Assembly (NCBI GenBank): GCA_034428935.1
Contig: DAOUHB010000209.1
Coordinates: 1 to 26,174 of the forward strand
Direction: 5' to 3'
DNA: 26,174 bases
Source of the DNA: JAAYZQ01 sp034428935
GTDB lineage: Bacteria > Chloroflexota > Anaerolineae > JAAYZQ01
This document shows, one piece after another, positions 1 to 12,112 of the stretch; within the stretch, counting starts at the first letter, position 1; the number at the start of each line of letters is the position of its first letter. The notes beneath the pieces were generated by a model that was not told the DNA's origin, searched no databases, and worked only from the letters and a program-made list of their open reading frames with translations. The translations under genes were made by a program, and so were the position numbers.

Positions 1-147
1 CTGGAGCCAGGGCTCACCTGTGGAGATGTCCGGCGCCGCATCCAGGAGGAGCACCGCCGGAACCTGTTGTACTGGCTGCAAGCTCAGTTCCAAGCTGGCC
101 AGACCGTGGATGACATCAGCATCCAATTGGCTGTATCAAGTTCTTAA
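1..147 (+). CDS. C-terminal end of an unidentified protein (partial at the window edge)
   Basis: Frame 1 is open from the first base and gives 48 residues before TAA at 145-147. The tail is hydrophilic and helical-looking: an RRRIQEEHRRN stretch, an LLYWLQAQF segment, then a DDISIQLAVSSS ending. The last residues resemble the first two helices of a helix-turn-helix (hydrophobic, two residues, L, V, S), but the chain stops where a recognition helix would normally follow. It could therefore be the end of an intact unrelated protein or a truncated transposase or regulator. The family is not recognised. Base composition falls and AT rises directly after the stop, which supports a real gene end. 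Confidence 0.45.
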   Translation: MEPGLTCGDVRRRIQEEHRRNLLYWLQAQFQAGQTVDDISIQLAVSSS

Positions 148-308
148 AGTGCAAGGATAGTGTAATGTCAATTTGCGGTTAGAAAAGGCCGTAAATTGAT
201 TCTGTGCGCCTGTAAGAGTCTACCTTGATGTCAAGCTTAACAGCCGATTTTGTCCTCAACGGCTTTGTGTTTGTCTTCCCGTTCCCACAACAGGCGTGGA
301 TGGAGACA

Positions 309-337
309 GCCGGGCGAGCACGTCGCTTGCACCCGGC
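309..337 (+). promoter_or_regulatory. Stem-loop in the rpoB leader just upstream of the ribosome binding site
   Basis: Bases 309-319 pair with 325-337: 309-314 with 332-337, a two-base bulge at 330-331, then 315-319 with 325-329 (one G-T pair). The loop is the five bases 320-324. The hairpin ends nine bases before the AAGGAG at 346-351. No U-tract follows, so it is not an intrinsic terminator. Its position suits translational control or leader-RNA stabilisation of rpoB, but that role is inference. No convincing sigma70 promoter could be assigned in 148-308. Confidence 0.4.
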
Positions 338-359
338 CAATAGCCAAGGAGTAATGTGA

Positions 360-4241
<3,882 letters not shown>

Positions 4242-4253
4242 TTCCGGATAGAC

Positions 4254-4293
4254 AGGACCTGGCGGGCGGTATCGCCTGCCAGGTCCTTTTTTT
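4254..4293 (+). terminator. Rho-independent terminator of rpoB
   Basis: A 15-bp stem (4254-4268 with 4273-4287, one G-T pair) has a four-base loop and runs into seven Ts at 4287-4293. It begins 12 bases after the rpoB stop. It separates rpoB from the convergent gene that ends at 4329. Confidence 0.95.
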
Positions 4294-4300
4294 GTTGTGG

Positions 4301-4335
4301 CGACTGAGCGGGCGCAGCCCGCGCCCGCTCAGTCG
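4301..4335 (-). terminator. Perfect 15-bp inverted repeat over the stop of the convergent secreted-protein gene
   Basis: Bases 4301-4315 are perfectly complementary to 4321-4335, with a five-base loop. The right arm covers the last codon and TGA stop (4329-4331, minus strand) of the large secreted protein. In the minus direction no T-tract follows, so it is not a canonical intrinsic terminator. It could be a 3'-end processing or stability hairpin, or could work together with the adjacent rpoB terminator stem. Confidence 0.5.
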
Positions 4336-7300
4336 AGGGGGATCGTCTTGATCACCGTGTTGGTCGCCCCGTCTATGACCGTCAGGCTCCGGCTGCCGGC
4401 GTTCCCCACGTAGATCAGGTTGCGCTCCACGTCGACGGCCACCCCCTGGGGAAAGTCGCCTACGGCGATGTCCTTTACCCAGGCGATGGACGCCGGGTCG
4501 TCGCCGTCGCGCAGGATGCTGACGGTGTCGTCACCGGCGTTGGTGACGTACACGTAGCCTGTCCGCGGATTGACGGCAATGCCCTCCTCCGCCCCCTGGC
4601 CCACGCCCACGTCGGCGATCCAGCCGGCATTGTCCGCCTCCAGGATCATGACCTTGTGGTACAGGACCGTGGTCCAGCGGCCGAGGTCCCACTGGATGGC
4701 ATAGGGGTCGAGGACGACGACCCGCTGGTTGTCGGGTGCGGTGACAAAGAGATGTTCAGTGGCCGGGTTAAAAGCGACGACAAAGGGCACCCGCGCCGGA
4801 TCGAGCTTGACGATCTGCGGGTCGAGGTTCGGCTGGTTGGCCTGCTGGATGGCAATGAGGCCGGCATCGCGGGCGGCAATGAACAGCACGTCGCGGGCGG
4901 CGTCCACGTCGATGCCGTAGCGTCCCTGGGTGGCGTGCAGCCGGCTGTAGTAGTTCAGGAACGTGTCCGAGTGGCTGTCGACGGCAGCCGCGCCATTGTC
5001 GCTCTCCAGGTGGTTGGTGACGTACACCCGCGCGTCGCCGGGGTCAGCCGCGGCCTTGCACGCCTGGGCCCCCACGTAGACGTCGGCCAGGCGCGCATAG
5101 TCGGTGCCGCGGATGGCCGTCAGCGTCCACGAGTTGAGGTTGGCGGCATAGATCTTGTTGGTGGTGGTCACCACGGCCAGCCCCAGGGGATGATCGCCCA
5201 CGGGGACGGACGTCACCACGGCGCCCGCGCCCTCGGGGTTGACGACCAGGACGGCGTCCTTCTCGGGGCTGGCGACAAACACCCGGTTGGTCTCGGGGTT
5301 TACCTCCACGTCGGACAGAAAGGCGGCGGGCTCCGGGGTGGCCGGCGGCTCGGGGGGCTTGGGGGGAGGCGTGGGTTCCGGGGGCGGCGTCCACGTCCAT
5401 TCCCGGGCGATGAGGGGCAGGTAGCCCTGGTACTCGCAGGCAGGCAGGAGCACCGGCGTTTCCTCGCCCGACCAGTTGTTGTCCAGATTGCACTCGACGG
5501 CGCTGCCGCCGATGCGCACCCAGTTGTAGAGATAGTCGCCGCTGCCGCAGGCGTCGGGATCGACCCGGACCCAGAAATTGAGCTGCCCGCCGCTGCCCAC
5601 GGCCACGTCGCCCACGGGGCGGGTGTAGGTGCTGCCCCCCGCGTGGGTCCAGCCATGGCCCACGTAGGAGGTGCCGGCCGGCAGGGTCTCGGTCAGGACG
5701 ACGCCCGCCGCCGGCCGCCGTCCCAGGTTGAGATAGGTGATGGTGTAGGAATAGACGTCGCCGGGCCGCACCGGCTCCCAGTCCTGCTGGGGCTCTTGCC
5801 AGAGGAACTCTCGGTCCGCGGTCCCGTCGCCGCCGGCCTGCAAGGCCTCGTACCGCTCCAGCAGCTCGAGGGTCTCTCGCGACGGCGGAGGCCCCACGTG
5901 GTCGTGCTTGACGACCCGCAGGTCGGCCACCAGGGGCATGGGCATGACGTGGCTGGCGCAGGCCTGGCCCGCGACGCCCGAGCCGGCACAGGCGACGTTC
6001 TGAATCTGGGTCACCGTCTCGGGCACCGCGACGCGCACCTGCACCGCCAGGTGGACACTGGCCGAGGCAAAGGGCACCAGCTCGCCCACGTTATAGACAA
6101 CCTGCCCCGCGCCCGCCGGCGCCCAGCCCATGCTCGCGAGGAAATCGGTATAGGCGGGCAAAGTATCGGTCAACGTCACCCCGGACACTGGCGAGCCGGT
6201 GGGGTTGGTGACGGTGATGGTGTACAGAATTTCGTCGCCGGGAAAGGCGCAGGGCAGGTCGGCTTCCTTGGATATGAGCAGCGACGCCGGGCAGACGGGC
6301 GTGTGGTCATACGAGACATTGTCGGCGGGATCGAGATCCCCTTCGGCCCCGCCGACGCGCACCTCGTTCTCCAGCGAGAGGTCGGGGGGCAGGCCCGCGA
6401 CGCGGACCACCATGTGCGCCACCCCGCCGGCGTCGGGCGGCAAGGTGCCGACGGCCCGGGTGTAGACGTCGCCGCCGGCGTGATTCCAGCCCGTGCCCGC
6501 GTAGCTGGTGTACGCCGGCAGGGTTTCCGTCAGGACGACGTGCGTGGCCGTCTCCAGGCCGGTGTTCACGTAGGCGATGGTGTAGGTGATCAACTCGCCC
6601 ACGCCCTTGCACTCGTCCTGCTGGGCCGCGCGCAGCGCCGGCGCGAAGCGCTCCAGCAGCCGCAGCTTGTCGCCCACGGGCGTGGTGCCCACGTTGTCAT
6701 TCTTGACGACCACGAGATCCGGCAGGCACTCGAACCCGGTGGTAACGGTATAGACGTTGTCGGCGGGATTGACGTCGCCGGCCCACAGCCCATCGGCTAC
6801 CCGCACGACGTTGGTCAAGACCACGGGGCAGTCCAGGCCGGCCTTGTCCAGCTTCAGCGACAGGGGCACCTGGACCGACTGGGCGGGAGACAGCGCGCCG
6901 ACGTCGTGGGTGCAGATCCCGCCCGCGCAGCTCCACGTATCATCCCGCGGCTCCGCGCCGGCGGGCAGAACGTCGGTCAGGATCACACTGTTGGCCGCGG
7001 TGGCGCCCACGTTGGAAACCGTGACGGTATAGTCGACCCAGTATTCCTTGTGGGGCCCGATCAGCAGCTCGCCGCCTTCCTTGACGACGGCCAGGTCCAG
7101 GCAGGCGACCACGGGCGAGTCGCCGGCGGTGGTCCACGTGTTGTTCGACAGATCGTCGTCGGCCACGTCCGAGGTCACGCTCACGGTGTTGGCCAACTGC
7201 CCGATGGCGCAGGCCTCCTCTCCCACCGAGAGGGAGAGGCTGAACTGGCACGAGGTGCCGCCCGGCCAGATCGCCCGCTCCCACACGACGGAGGGGGAGG

Positions 7301-8972
7301 TGGCGCTGCGGACCAGGCCGCAGGCGGAGGCCGTATCGTCGAGCCAGGTGGTACCCGCGGGCAGGTCGTCGGTGACGACCAGGCCCGTGGCGTCCAGCCC
7401 GTTCAGCTCGCTCACGACGACGGTGTAGGTCACCACGTCGCCCGGCAGGACGACGTCGCCGCTGCCCTCCTTGTACACCGCCAGGTCCACGGCCTGGAGC
7501 GCCAGGACGTCCGGGAAGGAGAGGGTGCCGCAGCGGTCGAGGACCGAGACGTCTACCTGCCCGGGAATGGTGGCAGCGGTGTAGGTGAACTCGGCCTCGC
7601 CGCCGGCCAGGGGCGCCGAGGTCGGGGTGAGGGCAGGGGGGCTGGCGCTGGCCTGGAGGATGTAGCCGTCGGCCAGGGTGTGGCCGGCGCCGCCCATGGC
7701 CACGGTGACGGCCGCCGTGCTGCTGCCGTCGGCGGGCAGGACGGCGGGCACGGCGGCGACGGCCATGCTGATGGGCGGGGTATAATCTACGTTCCCGACA
7801 AATTCGGCGGCGAGGGGTGTGTTCGTGCCGAACCAGTTGCCCTCCGCCGGCAGGAGGCCGGTCCACTGGTTCTCGATCTCGCCGCCGCCGTTGCCGCACA
7901 CCACGTTCGAGTGCAGCGCCAGCGGTGTGTAGTTCGGGCTGGCGAACAGGAGGCCCTGAGTGCCGTTGCCCGACACCTGGTTGTCGACAAAGGTCAACGC
8001 CGACTGCGCCCTGGCCTGCAGCCCGTTCCCGCCATTGCCCGCGACCTCGTTGGCGGTCACCTCGTTGAGGCTGCCGCCATCGAGGACGAGGCCGTGGCCG
8101 TCGTTGTCGAGGATCTGGTTGCCGGAGATGACGTTGTACGAGCCGCCGCCGTTGGTGGCGTCGGCGATGAACCCCAGGCCAAAGCCTCCGTTTCGCTCGA
8201 TGACGTTGTCGCTCACGGTGCTGCTCTCGCCGCCCGTGGCGCCGGCGGCCATAAAGCCGATGCCGTAGCCGGCGTTGTCGTGGATGTGGTTGCCGGTGAT
8301 GCTGCTGTGAAAGGCCTTGCGCAGGTGCAGGCCCACCTCGTTGTCCCCCACCTCGTTGTTGGTAAAGGTCAGCCAGTCGCCGATGCTGTGGACGGCGCCC
8401 CCCGTGCCCATGTCGCCGCCGTCGCCGTTGTGGTGCAGCCGGCAGTGATCTACGACGTGATTGTCCGAGTCCTCCATCCGGATGCCGGTGCCGGCGTACG
8501 AGATCTCGCAATAGCCGAGGATGCCGAGGGGAGTCGAGCCGCCCGTGGCCGTGGCGAACGAGATGCCGTCCCAGAAGCCGGGAGCCGGCGACGAGCTGTC
8601 GGGTCCAAAGACGATGGCCTGAGCCGCGGTGCCCGTCGCCTGGAGCTGGCCGTTGGCGACGTGCAGGCCCGTTCCCGCCGCAAAGCGCACGGCGACGCCC
8701 GGCGCGATGGTCAAGATCGCGCCGTCGTCCACGGTCACGTCGGCCGTGACGAGGTAGGGGCTGCCCGCCAGGCCCCAGGTCGTGTCCGTGGTGATGGGTC
8801 CGCCTACCTCGGCCAGGGGAGCAGCCTGGGCGGCAGCCGGCCCGGCAGGCCAGGCCACCAGGAGCACGAGGCCGGCCAGGAGCAGGGCCGGCAGCGCCAC
8901 GCAGGCGCAGATTGTGAGCAGGTGGAACGGGCTCGGGGAGAGCCGCCCGGAGAGAGCGCGGAGTTGAGACAT
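4329..8972 (-). CDS. Large secreted multidomain protein: beta-helix, five DUF11 repeats, C-terminal beta-propeller
   Basis: 1547 residues. A signal peptide covers about residues 1-48 (long hydrophobic core, then PAGPAAAQA), so it is exported. Residues about 60-400 form a right-handed parallel beta-helix with recurring N-x-(I/V)-x-x-N-x-G-x-G-(I/L) turns, as in NosD or polysaccharide-lyase folds. An Ig/invasin-like segment spans about 400-490. Five DUF11-type repeats begin near 495, 624, 751, 896 and 1016, each with a YTxxVxN strand and an LTDTLPA-like motif. A proline-rich linker lies near 1196-1216. The rest is a YVTN-type beta-propeller with repeats such as GYVYVTNAGDDTVSIL. No catalytic signature, sortase motif or terminal anchor was seen. 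It is probably a cell-surface or matrix adhesin-like protein. The ATG at 8972 has GAGGTGA four bases upstream. The family is common in Chloroflexota and its ligand is unknown. Confidence 0.9.
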   Translation of the reverse strand: MSQLRALSGRLSPSPFHLLTICACVALPALLLAGLVLLVAWPAGPAAAQAAPLAEVGGPITTDTTWGLAGSPYLVTADVTVDDGAILTIAPGVAVRFAAGTGLHVANGQLQATGTAAQAIVFGPDSSSPAPGFWDGISFATATGGSTPLGILGYCEISYAGTGIRMEDSDNHVVDHCRLHHNGDGGDMGTGGAVHSIGDWLTFTNNEVGDNEVGLHLRKAFHSSITGNHIHDNAGYGIGFMAAGATGGESSTVSDNVIERNGGFGLGFIADATNGGGSYNVISGNQILDNDGHGLVLDGGSLNEVTANEVAGNGGNGLQARAQSALTFVDNQVSGNGTQGLLFASPNYTPLALHSNVVCGNGGGEIENQWTGLLPAEGNWFGTNTPLAAEFVGNVDYTPPISMAVAAVPAVLPADGSSTAAVTVAMGGAGHTLADGYILQASASPPALTPTSAPLAGGEAEFTYTAATIPGQVDVSVLDRCGTLSFPDVLALQAVDLAVYKEGSGDVVLPGDVVTYTVVVSELNGLDATGLVVTDDLPAGTTWLDDTASACGLVRSATSPSVVWERAIWPGGTSCQFSLSLSVGEEACAIGQLANTVSVTSDVADDDLSNNTWTTAGDSPVVACLDLAVVKEGGELLIGPHKEYWVDYTVTVSNVGATAANSVILTDVLPAGAEPRDDTWSCAGGICTHDVGALSPAQSVQVPLSLKLDKAGLDCPVVLTNVVRVADGLWAGDVNPADNVYTVTTGFECLPDLVVVKNDNVGTTPVGDKLRLLERFAPALRAAQQDECKGVGELITYTIAYVNTGLETATHVVLTETLPAYTSYAGTGWNHAGGDVYTRAVGTLPPDAGGVAHMVVRVAGLPPDLSLENEVRVGGAEGDLDPADNVSYDHTPVCPASLLISKEADLPCAFPGDEILYTITVTNPTGSPVSGVTLTDTLPAYTDFLASMGWAPAGAGQVVYNVGELVPFASASVHLAVQVRVAVPETVTQIQNVACAGSGVAGQACASHVMPMPLVADLRVVKHDHVGPPPSRETLELLERYEALQAGGDGTADREFLWQEPQQDWEPVRPGDVYSYTITYLNLGRRPAAGVVLTETLPAGTSYVGHGWTHAGGSTYTRPVGDVAVGSGGQLNFWVRVDPDACGSGDYLYNWVRIGGSAVECNLDNNWSGEETPVLLPACEYQGYLPLIAREWTWTPPPEPTPPPKPPEPPATPEPAAFLSDVEVNPETNRVFVASPEKDAVLVVNPEGAGAVVTSVPVGDHPLGLAVVTTTNKIYAANLNSWTLTAIRGTDYARLADVYVGAQACKAAADPGDARVYVTNHLESDNGAAAVDSHSDTFLNYYSRLHATQGRYGIDVDAARDVLFIAARDAGLIAIQQANQPNLDPQIVKLDPARVPFVVAFNPATEHLFVTAPDNQRVVVLDPYAIQWDLGRWTTVLYHKVMILEADNAGWIADVGVGQGAEEGIAVNPRTGYVYVTNAGDDTVSILRDGDDPASIAWVKDIAVGDFPQGVAVDVERNLIYVGNAGSRSLTVIDGATNTVIKTIPLD

Positions 8973-9039
8973 GCTTCACCTCGGTGTCGAGAGCCAATGG
9001 CCAGACTCGGCCTTCGGTAGACGCGGCAAGCCTATCCCC

Positions 9040-9045
9040 ATTATA
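9040..9045 (-). promoter_or_regulatory. Candidate -10 element for the secreted-protein gene
   Basis: On the minus strand 9045-9040 reads TATAAT, a perfect -10, which predicts a leader of about 60 bases before the ATG at 8972. The hexamer 17 bases upstream (TACCGC) is a poor -35 and lies in a small inverted repeat (9052-9056/9063-9067), so the promoter may need an activator or may be chance. Confidence 0.4.
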
Positions 9046-9171
9046 CGATACACCGCACGGGCGCGGTATGCTCTGTCGAGAGGATGTTGCAGGGTAATTC
9101 CACTACCCCAGGGGTGTAGACCGCGGGGCACGCCGCCGGGGCCGGCACCCGGAGTGGGGCGCGACAAGGAG

Positions 9172-9246
9172 TGTCAACGAATGAGCGACGAATAAACGAA
9201 TGCTGCTGTCCTCCAGGTCTTCTATTCGTTTCCTCAGTCGTTGACA
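9172..9246. repeat. 75-bp nested inverted repeat (long hairpin or operator) in the intergenic gap
   Basis: Outer arms TGTCAACGA (9172-9180) and TCGTTGACA (9238-9246) pair perfectly. After one mismatch TGAG (9182-9185) pairs with CTCA (9233-9236). After an asymmetric internal loop AAACGAAT (9194-9201) pairs with ATTCGTTT (9224-9231), leaving a 22-base apical loop. ACGAAT occurs three times in the left half. Both outer arms contain TTGACA reading outward, but no properly spaced -10 was found for either. It is not followed by a T-tract. The function is unknown; it could be an operator for the divergent genes, a structured RNA, or a decayed small mobile palindrome. Confidence 0.6.
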
Positions 9247-9315
9247 GCACACGGCGCCCGGAGCCGGGTCCCTATCATCGGCAGCTCGTTGGTGTACCTG
9301 CCGGCAATGGCCAGC

Positions 9316-9344
9316 TTGACGAAATGGGGCGTTGAGGGTATGAT
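9316..9344 (+). promoter_or_regulatory. sigma70-type promoter of the amidase gene
   Basis: TTGACG (9316-9321), a 17-bp spacer and TATGAT (9339-9344). The predicted start near 9351 gives a leader of about 23 bases containing the GAGGAG at 9365-9370. Confidence 0.8.
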
Positions 9345-9373
9345 CTGCAGGAAATCGATCGGGCGAGGAGAAG

Positions 9374-10141
9374 GTGGCGGGATCGACCGTGCGGGCGCGA
9401 ACGATAGGGTTGCTGGCCCTGGCCTTTGTCCTGGGTCTCGCCTACGCGACCTGGCTTTCGTCCAGCATGCCCCCGGTGGAGGACGGAGGGACCGCCGCAC
9501 CGGGCGCTCCGACGTCCGATCTATCCCGGCCCACCCGCACGCCCCGCCCCACGCGGACGCCCCGGCCGGGGCCCACGGCGGAGCAGAGCCCGACGCCCAG
9601 CCCCACGCCCGCGCCGTTCAAAGTGGGCGTCGTGGCGGGCCACTACCAGAGCGACGCGGGAGCCGTCTGCGACGACGGGTTGCAGGAGGCGACCATCAAC
9701 CTGGACATCGCCGCGCGGGTGGTGGCCATCCTCCAGTACGAGGGCTATGACGCCGAGCTGTTGCCCGAGTTCTCGACCAAGCTGGAGGGGTACCAGGCCG
9801 ACGCCTTTGTCTCCATCCACGCCGACTCGTGCGTCGTGCCCGAGGCGTCGGGGTTCAAGGTGGCCCGCGTCAGCCGCAGCGCCATTCCGGAGGCGGAGGA
9901 CCGGCTGGTGGCCTGTCTCGTCCGGGAATACGGGCAGGCGACGGGGCTCCAGTTTCACCAGGACAGCATCACCTTTGACATGACCGAATACCACGCCTTC
10001 CACGAGATCGACCCCTTCACCCCCGGGGCCATCATCGAGCTGGGCTTCATGGCCGCCGACCGGGAGCTGCTCACGGAGCGGAGCTACGAGGTCGCCCAGG
10101 GCGTGGCCCGGGGCATCGCCTGCTTCCTGGAAGGGAACTGA
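9374..10141 (+). CDS. Membrane-anchored N-acetylmuramoyl-L-alanine amidase (Amidase_3 family)
   Basis: 255 residues; it would cleave the bond between MurNAc and L-Ala of peptidoglycan outside the membrane. Residues 10-30 form one hydrophobic segment (uncleaved anchor or signal peptide). Residues 34-82 are a Pro/Thr-rich linker with repeated TRTPRP. The catalytic domain starts near 83. Expected zinc ligands are present as H90 (VVAGHYQSD), E105 (LQEATINLDIA) and H149 (VSIHADS), and the catalytic glutamate as E222 (AIIELGFM). The start is GTG at 9374, three bases after GAGGAG, a tight spacing; an in-frame GTG at 9389 is an alternative. The domain is complete though compact. It converges on the DUF4203-like gene with six bases between the stops. 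A role in daughter-cell separation or wall remodelling is inferred from the family. Confidence 0.93.
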   Translation: MAGSTVRARTIGLLALAFVLGLAYATWLSSSMPPVEDGGTAAPGAPTSDLSRPTRTPRPTRTPRPGPTAEQSPTPSPTPAPFKVGVVAGHYQSDAGAVCDDGLQEATINLDIAARVVAILQYEGYDAELLPEFSTKLEGYQADAFVSIHADSCVVPEASGFKVARVSRSAIPEAEDRLVACLVREYGQATGLQFHQDSITFDMTEYHAFHEIDPFTPGAIIELGFMAADRELLTERSYEVAQGVARGIACFLEGN

Positions 10142-10147
10142 GCCCCG

Positions 10148-10816
10148 CTACCAGCGGTCGCGAGGCACGGGTGGAGGCGGCGGCGCCACCGCCCGCTCGC
10201 GGGTCATGGCAAACTGGGTCACCGCGCCCAGCAGGGCGAGCACCAACCACGCCAGCAGCACCACCAGCGACGGCAGGCCCGGGAGCAGTTGGCCGGCCTG
10301 GACGGCGTCGCCGTACAGCTCGGCAGGCGTGGTGCTGGTGCCCGCCAGGAGCGACAGGGCGCCGCTGACCACGGCCCATGCGCCAAGAAAGGCCGTGGCC
10401 AGGATGAGGACCACCCGCTGCAGGATGAGGGCAATAATGCCCACCACCACGGCGACGATGATGACCACCAGGGTGGGCATGTCGATGCCGGCGGCCAAGC
10501 CGATGGCGTCGGCCAGCACGGCCCCCGCCGCGGCCCCGACCACGAACACGCCGAGGAAATAGAGGAACGACATCAGCACGGCGCCGAGGATGGCGCCGAC
10601 CACCCCGCCGACGATGACCCACAGCAGTTGCCCGTCGGCCAGGTTGCCGGCGACCGTGACGCCCACGTAGGCCCCCAGCACGAGCCCCCACAGGGCGAGC
10701 ATGAAGCGAAAGATGCGGTAGCCGAAGAAGCAGTTGAGCAGGCCAAAGGCAATGGTCAGGATGGCGACCAGCACGGTCCCACCGGCGCCCAGGTCCAGTA
10801 TCTCCGGGAATTGCAT
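10148..10816 (-). CDS. Polytopic membrane protein, DUF4203/TM198-like
   Basis: 222 residues, almost entirely hydrophobic with about seven predicted membrane helices rich in Gly, Ala and Val, including a glycine-zipper-like VGGVVGAILGAVL segment and a later VVVGIIALILQRVVLI helix. It ends in a short charged tail with five consecutive prolines (PPPPPVPRDRW) that probably lies in the cytoplasm. The arrangement resembles DUF4203 (TM198/TM7S3-type) proteins of unknown function. The ATG at 10816 is chosen because AGGGGGAG lies seven bases upstream; the frame stays open further upstream, but without a ribosome site and with uncharacteristic composition. It lies 59 bases downstream of the cysteine desulfurase on the same strand and is probably cotranscribed with it. 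Confidence 0.85.
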   Translation of the reverse strand: MQFPEILDLGAGGTVLVAILTIAFGLLNCFFGYRIFRFMLALWGLVLGAYVGVTVAGNLADGQLLWVIVGGVVGAILGAVLMSFLYFLGVFVVGAAAGAVLADAIGLAAGIDMPTLVVIIVAVVVGIIALILQRVVLILATAFLGAWAVVSGALSLLAGTSTTPAELYGDAVQAGQLLPGLPSLVVLLAWLVLALLGAVTQFAMTRERAVAPPPPPVPRDRW

Positions 10817-10875
10817 GTTCGATCTCCCCCTTCTCGTAGGCTGGTGGCCGATGGCAAGCTGCCACCCGGCCGAGA

Positions 10876-12060
10876 TCAGGCGTCCAGGAGCACCGGCGGC
10901 GCCATCCCCGCCCGGGACCGCAGCCGCCGGACCGCTTCGGCGACGACAGCCACGGTGCGGTCGATCTCGGCGGCGGTGGTGCCGCGCCCCACCGAAAAGC
11001 GCACGGCGCCCATGGCCCACTCCACGGGGACCTTCATCGCCCGCAGGACGGCCGACACGTCGACCTCGCCGGCATGGCAGGCGGCCCCCGCCGAGGCTGC
11101 CACCTCGTCGCCGATGGACGACAGGAGGGTGTTGGCCTCTACCTCCCGGAAGCTGACGCTGAGGGTGTTGGGCAGGCGCCGCTCCGGGTGCCCGTTGAGG
11201 CGCACCGCCCCCTCTCCCAGGGCGGCCACGAGTCCCTCGTGGAGCCGGTCGCGCATGGCCCGAAAGTGCTCCTCGTTGCCGGCCAGGTCGCGGCCCGCGA
11301 TCTCGCAGGCCCTGCCCAGGCCGACGATCTCCAGGACGTTCTCGGTGCCCGGCCGCAGCCCGCCCTCGTGCCCCGCGCCGTGGAGCAGGGGCACGAGCCC
11401 CACGCCCTCGCGCACGTAGAGGGCGCCGATGCCCTTGGGGGCATAGACCTTGTGGCCGGCCACGGAGAGCAGGTCCACGGCCAGCTCGTCGACCCGGACC
11501 GGAACCTTGCCCACGGACTGGGCGGCGTCGGTGTGCATCAGGGCGCCGTGGCGGTGGGCGATCGCGGCCAGGGCGGCAATGGGCTGCACGGTGCCCACCT
11601 CGTTGTTGGCGTGCATGACCGTCACCAGGATGGCCCCCGGGTCGATGGCCCGCTCCAGGTCGGCGGGGTCCACCAGCCCCTGGCCATCCACGGGCAGCAC
11701 GGTGACGCGAAAGCCCTGGTCCCGCAGCCAGTCACAGACGTTGATGACTGCCGGGTGCTCAACGGCGGTGGTGATGACGTGGTCCCCCCGCTCGCGCCCC
11801 GCCAGGGCAGCGCCCTTGATGGCCAGGTTGTTGCTCTCGGTGCCGCCGCTGGTAAAGATCACCTCGCCCGGCCGGCAGCCCAGGAGGCCGGCCACCTGCG
11901 CCCGCGCCTCGTCCACGGCGCGGCGGGCGGCCACGCCGTAGGCATGGCTGCTGGAGGGGTTCCCAAAGCCTTCGTACAGGTAGGGCACCATCGCATCGGC
12001 CACTTCGCGGGCGATGGGCGTGGTGGCATTAAAGTCCAGGTAAATCGGTGCAGAGTCCAT
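10876..12060 (-). CDS. Cysteine desulfurase, NifS/IscS type
   Basis: 394 residues, PLP-dependent class-V aminotransferase fold. It converts L-cysteine to L-alanine and passes persulfide sulfur to iron-sulfur cluster or thiolation pathways in the cytoplasm. Visible features: YLDFNATTP near residues 7-15, the PLP-stacking His102 (AVEHPAVINV), HTDAAQ with D178 and Q181, Schiff-base Lys204 in SVAGHKVYAPKG, GGLRPGTENV near 233-242, and the persulfide Cys328 in ASAGAACHAGEVD. The short loop around C328 places it in the NifS/IscS group rather than SufS. The ATG at 12060 has AAAGG upstream. No IscU-like scaffold is adjacent, so nifS versus iscS cannot be decided from context. A promoter with a palindrome over its -35 lies just upstream. 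Confidence 0.95.
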   Translation of the reverse strand: MDSAPIYLDFNATTPIAREVADAMVPYLYEGFGNPSSSHAYGVAARRAVDEARAQVAGLLGCRPGEVIFTSGGTESNNLAIKGAALAGRERGDHVITTAVEHPAVINVCDWLRDQGFRVTVLPVDGQGLVDPADLERAIDPGAILVTVMHANNEVGTVQPIAALAAIAHRHGALMHTDAAQSVGKVPVRVDELAVDLLSVAGHKVYAPKGIGALYVREGVGLVPLLHGAGHEGGLRPGTENVLEIVGLGRACEIAGRDLAGNEEHFRAMRDRLHEGLVAALGEGAVRLNGHPERRLPNTLSVSFREVEANTLLSSIGDEVAASAGAACHAGEVDVSAVLRAMKVPVEWAMGAVRFSVGRGTTAAEIDRTVAVVAEAVRRLRSRAGMAPPVLLDA

Positions 12061-12112
12061 TGTCTTGCCTTTCAGCGGTCGCTGCAGGGCGCGTTGCGCC
12101 CGGATTGGCCAT

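Larger units (their letters stand above)
8973..9373. other. 401-bp divergent intergenic region between the secreted protein and the amidase
   Basis: No coding region is supported here. From left to right it holds the leader and a candidate minus-strand -10 (9040-9045) of the secreted-protein gene, a small inverted repeat ACCGC/GCGGT (9052-9056 with 9063-9067), a GC-rich stretch at 9110-9170, a 75-bp nested inverted repeat (9172-9246), and the plus-strand amidase promoter (9316-9344). Confidence 0.7.

Noticed and set aside
4656..9020. A 1454-residue plus-strand frame opposite the secreted protein
   Set aside because: The composition is Gly/His/Arg/Val repeats typical of antisense frames; the minus strand has a signal peptide, recognisable domains and a ribosome site.
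9172..9278. A promoter using the TTGACA at 9241-9246
   Set aside because: The nearest -10-like hexamer (TATCAT at 9273) is 26 bp away, and a much better promoter lies at 9316-9344.
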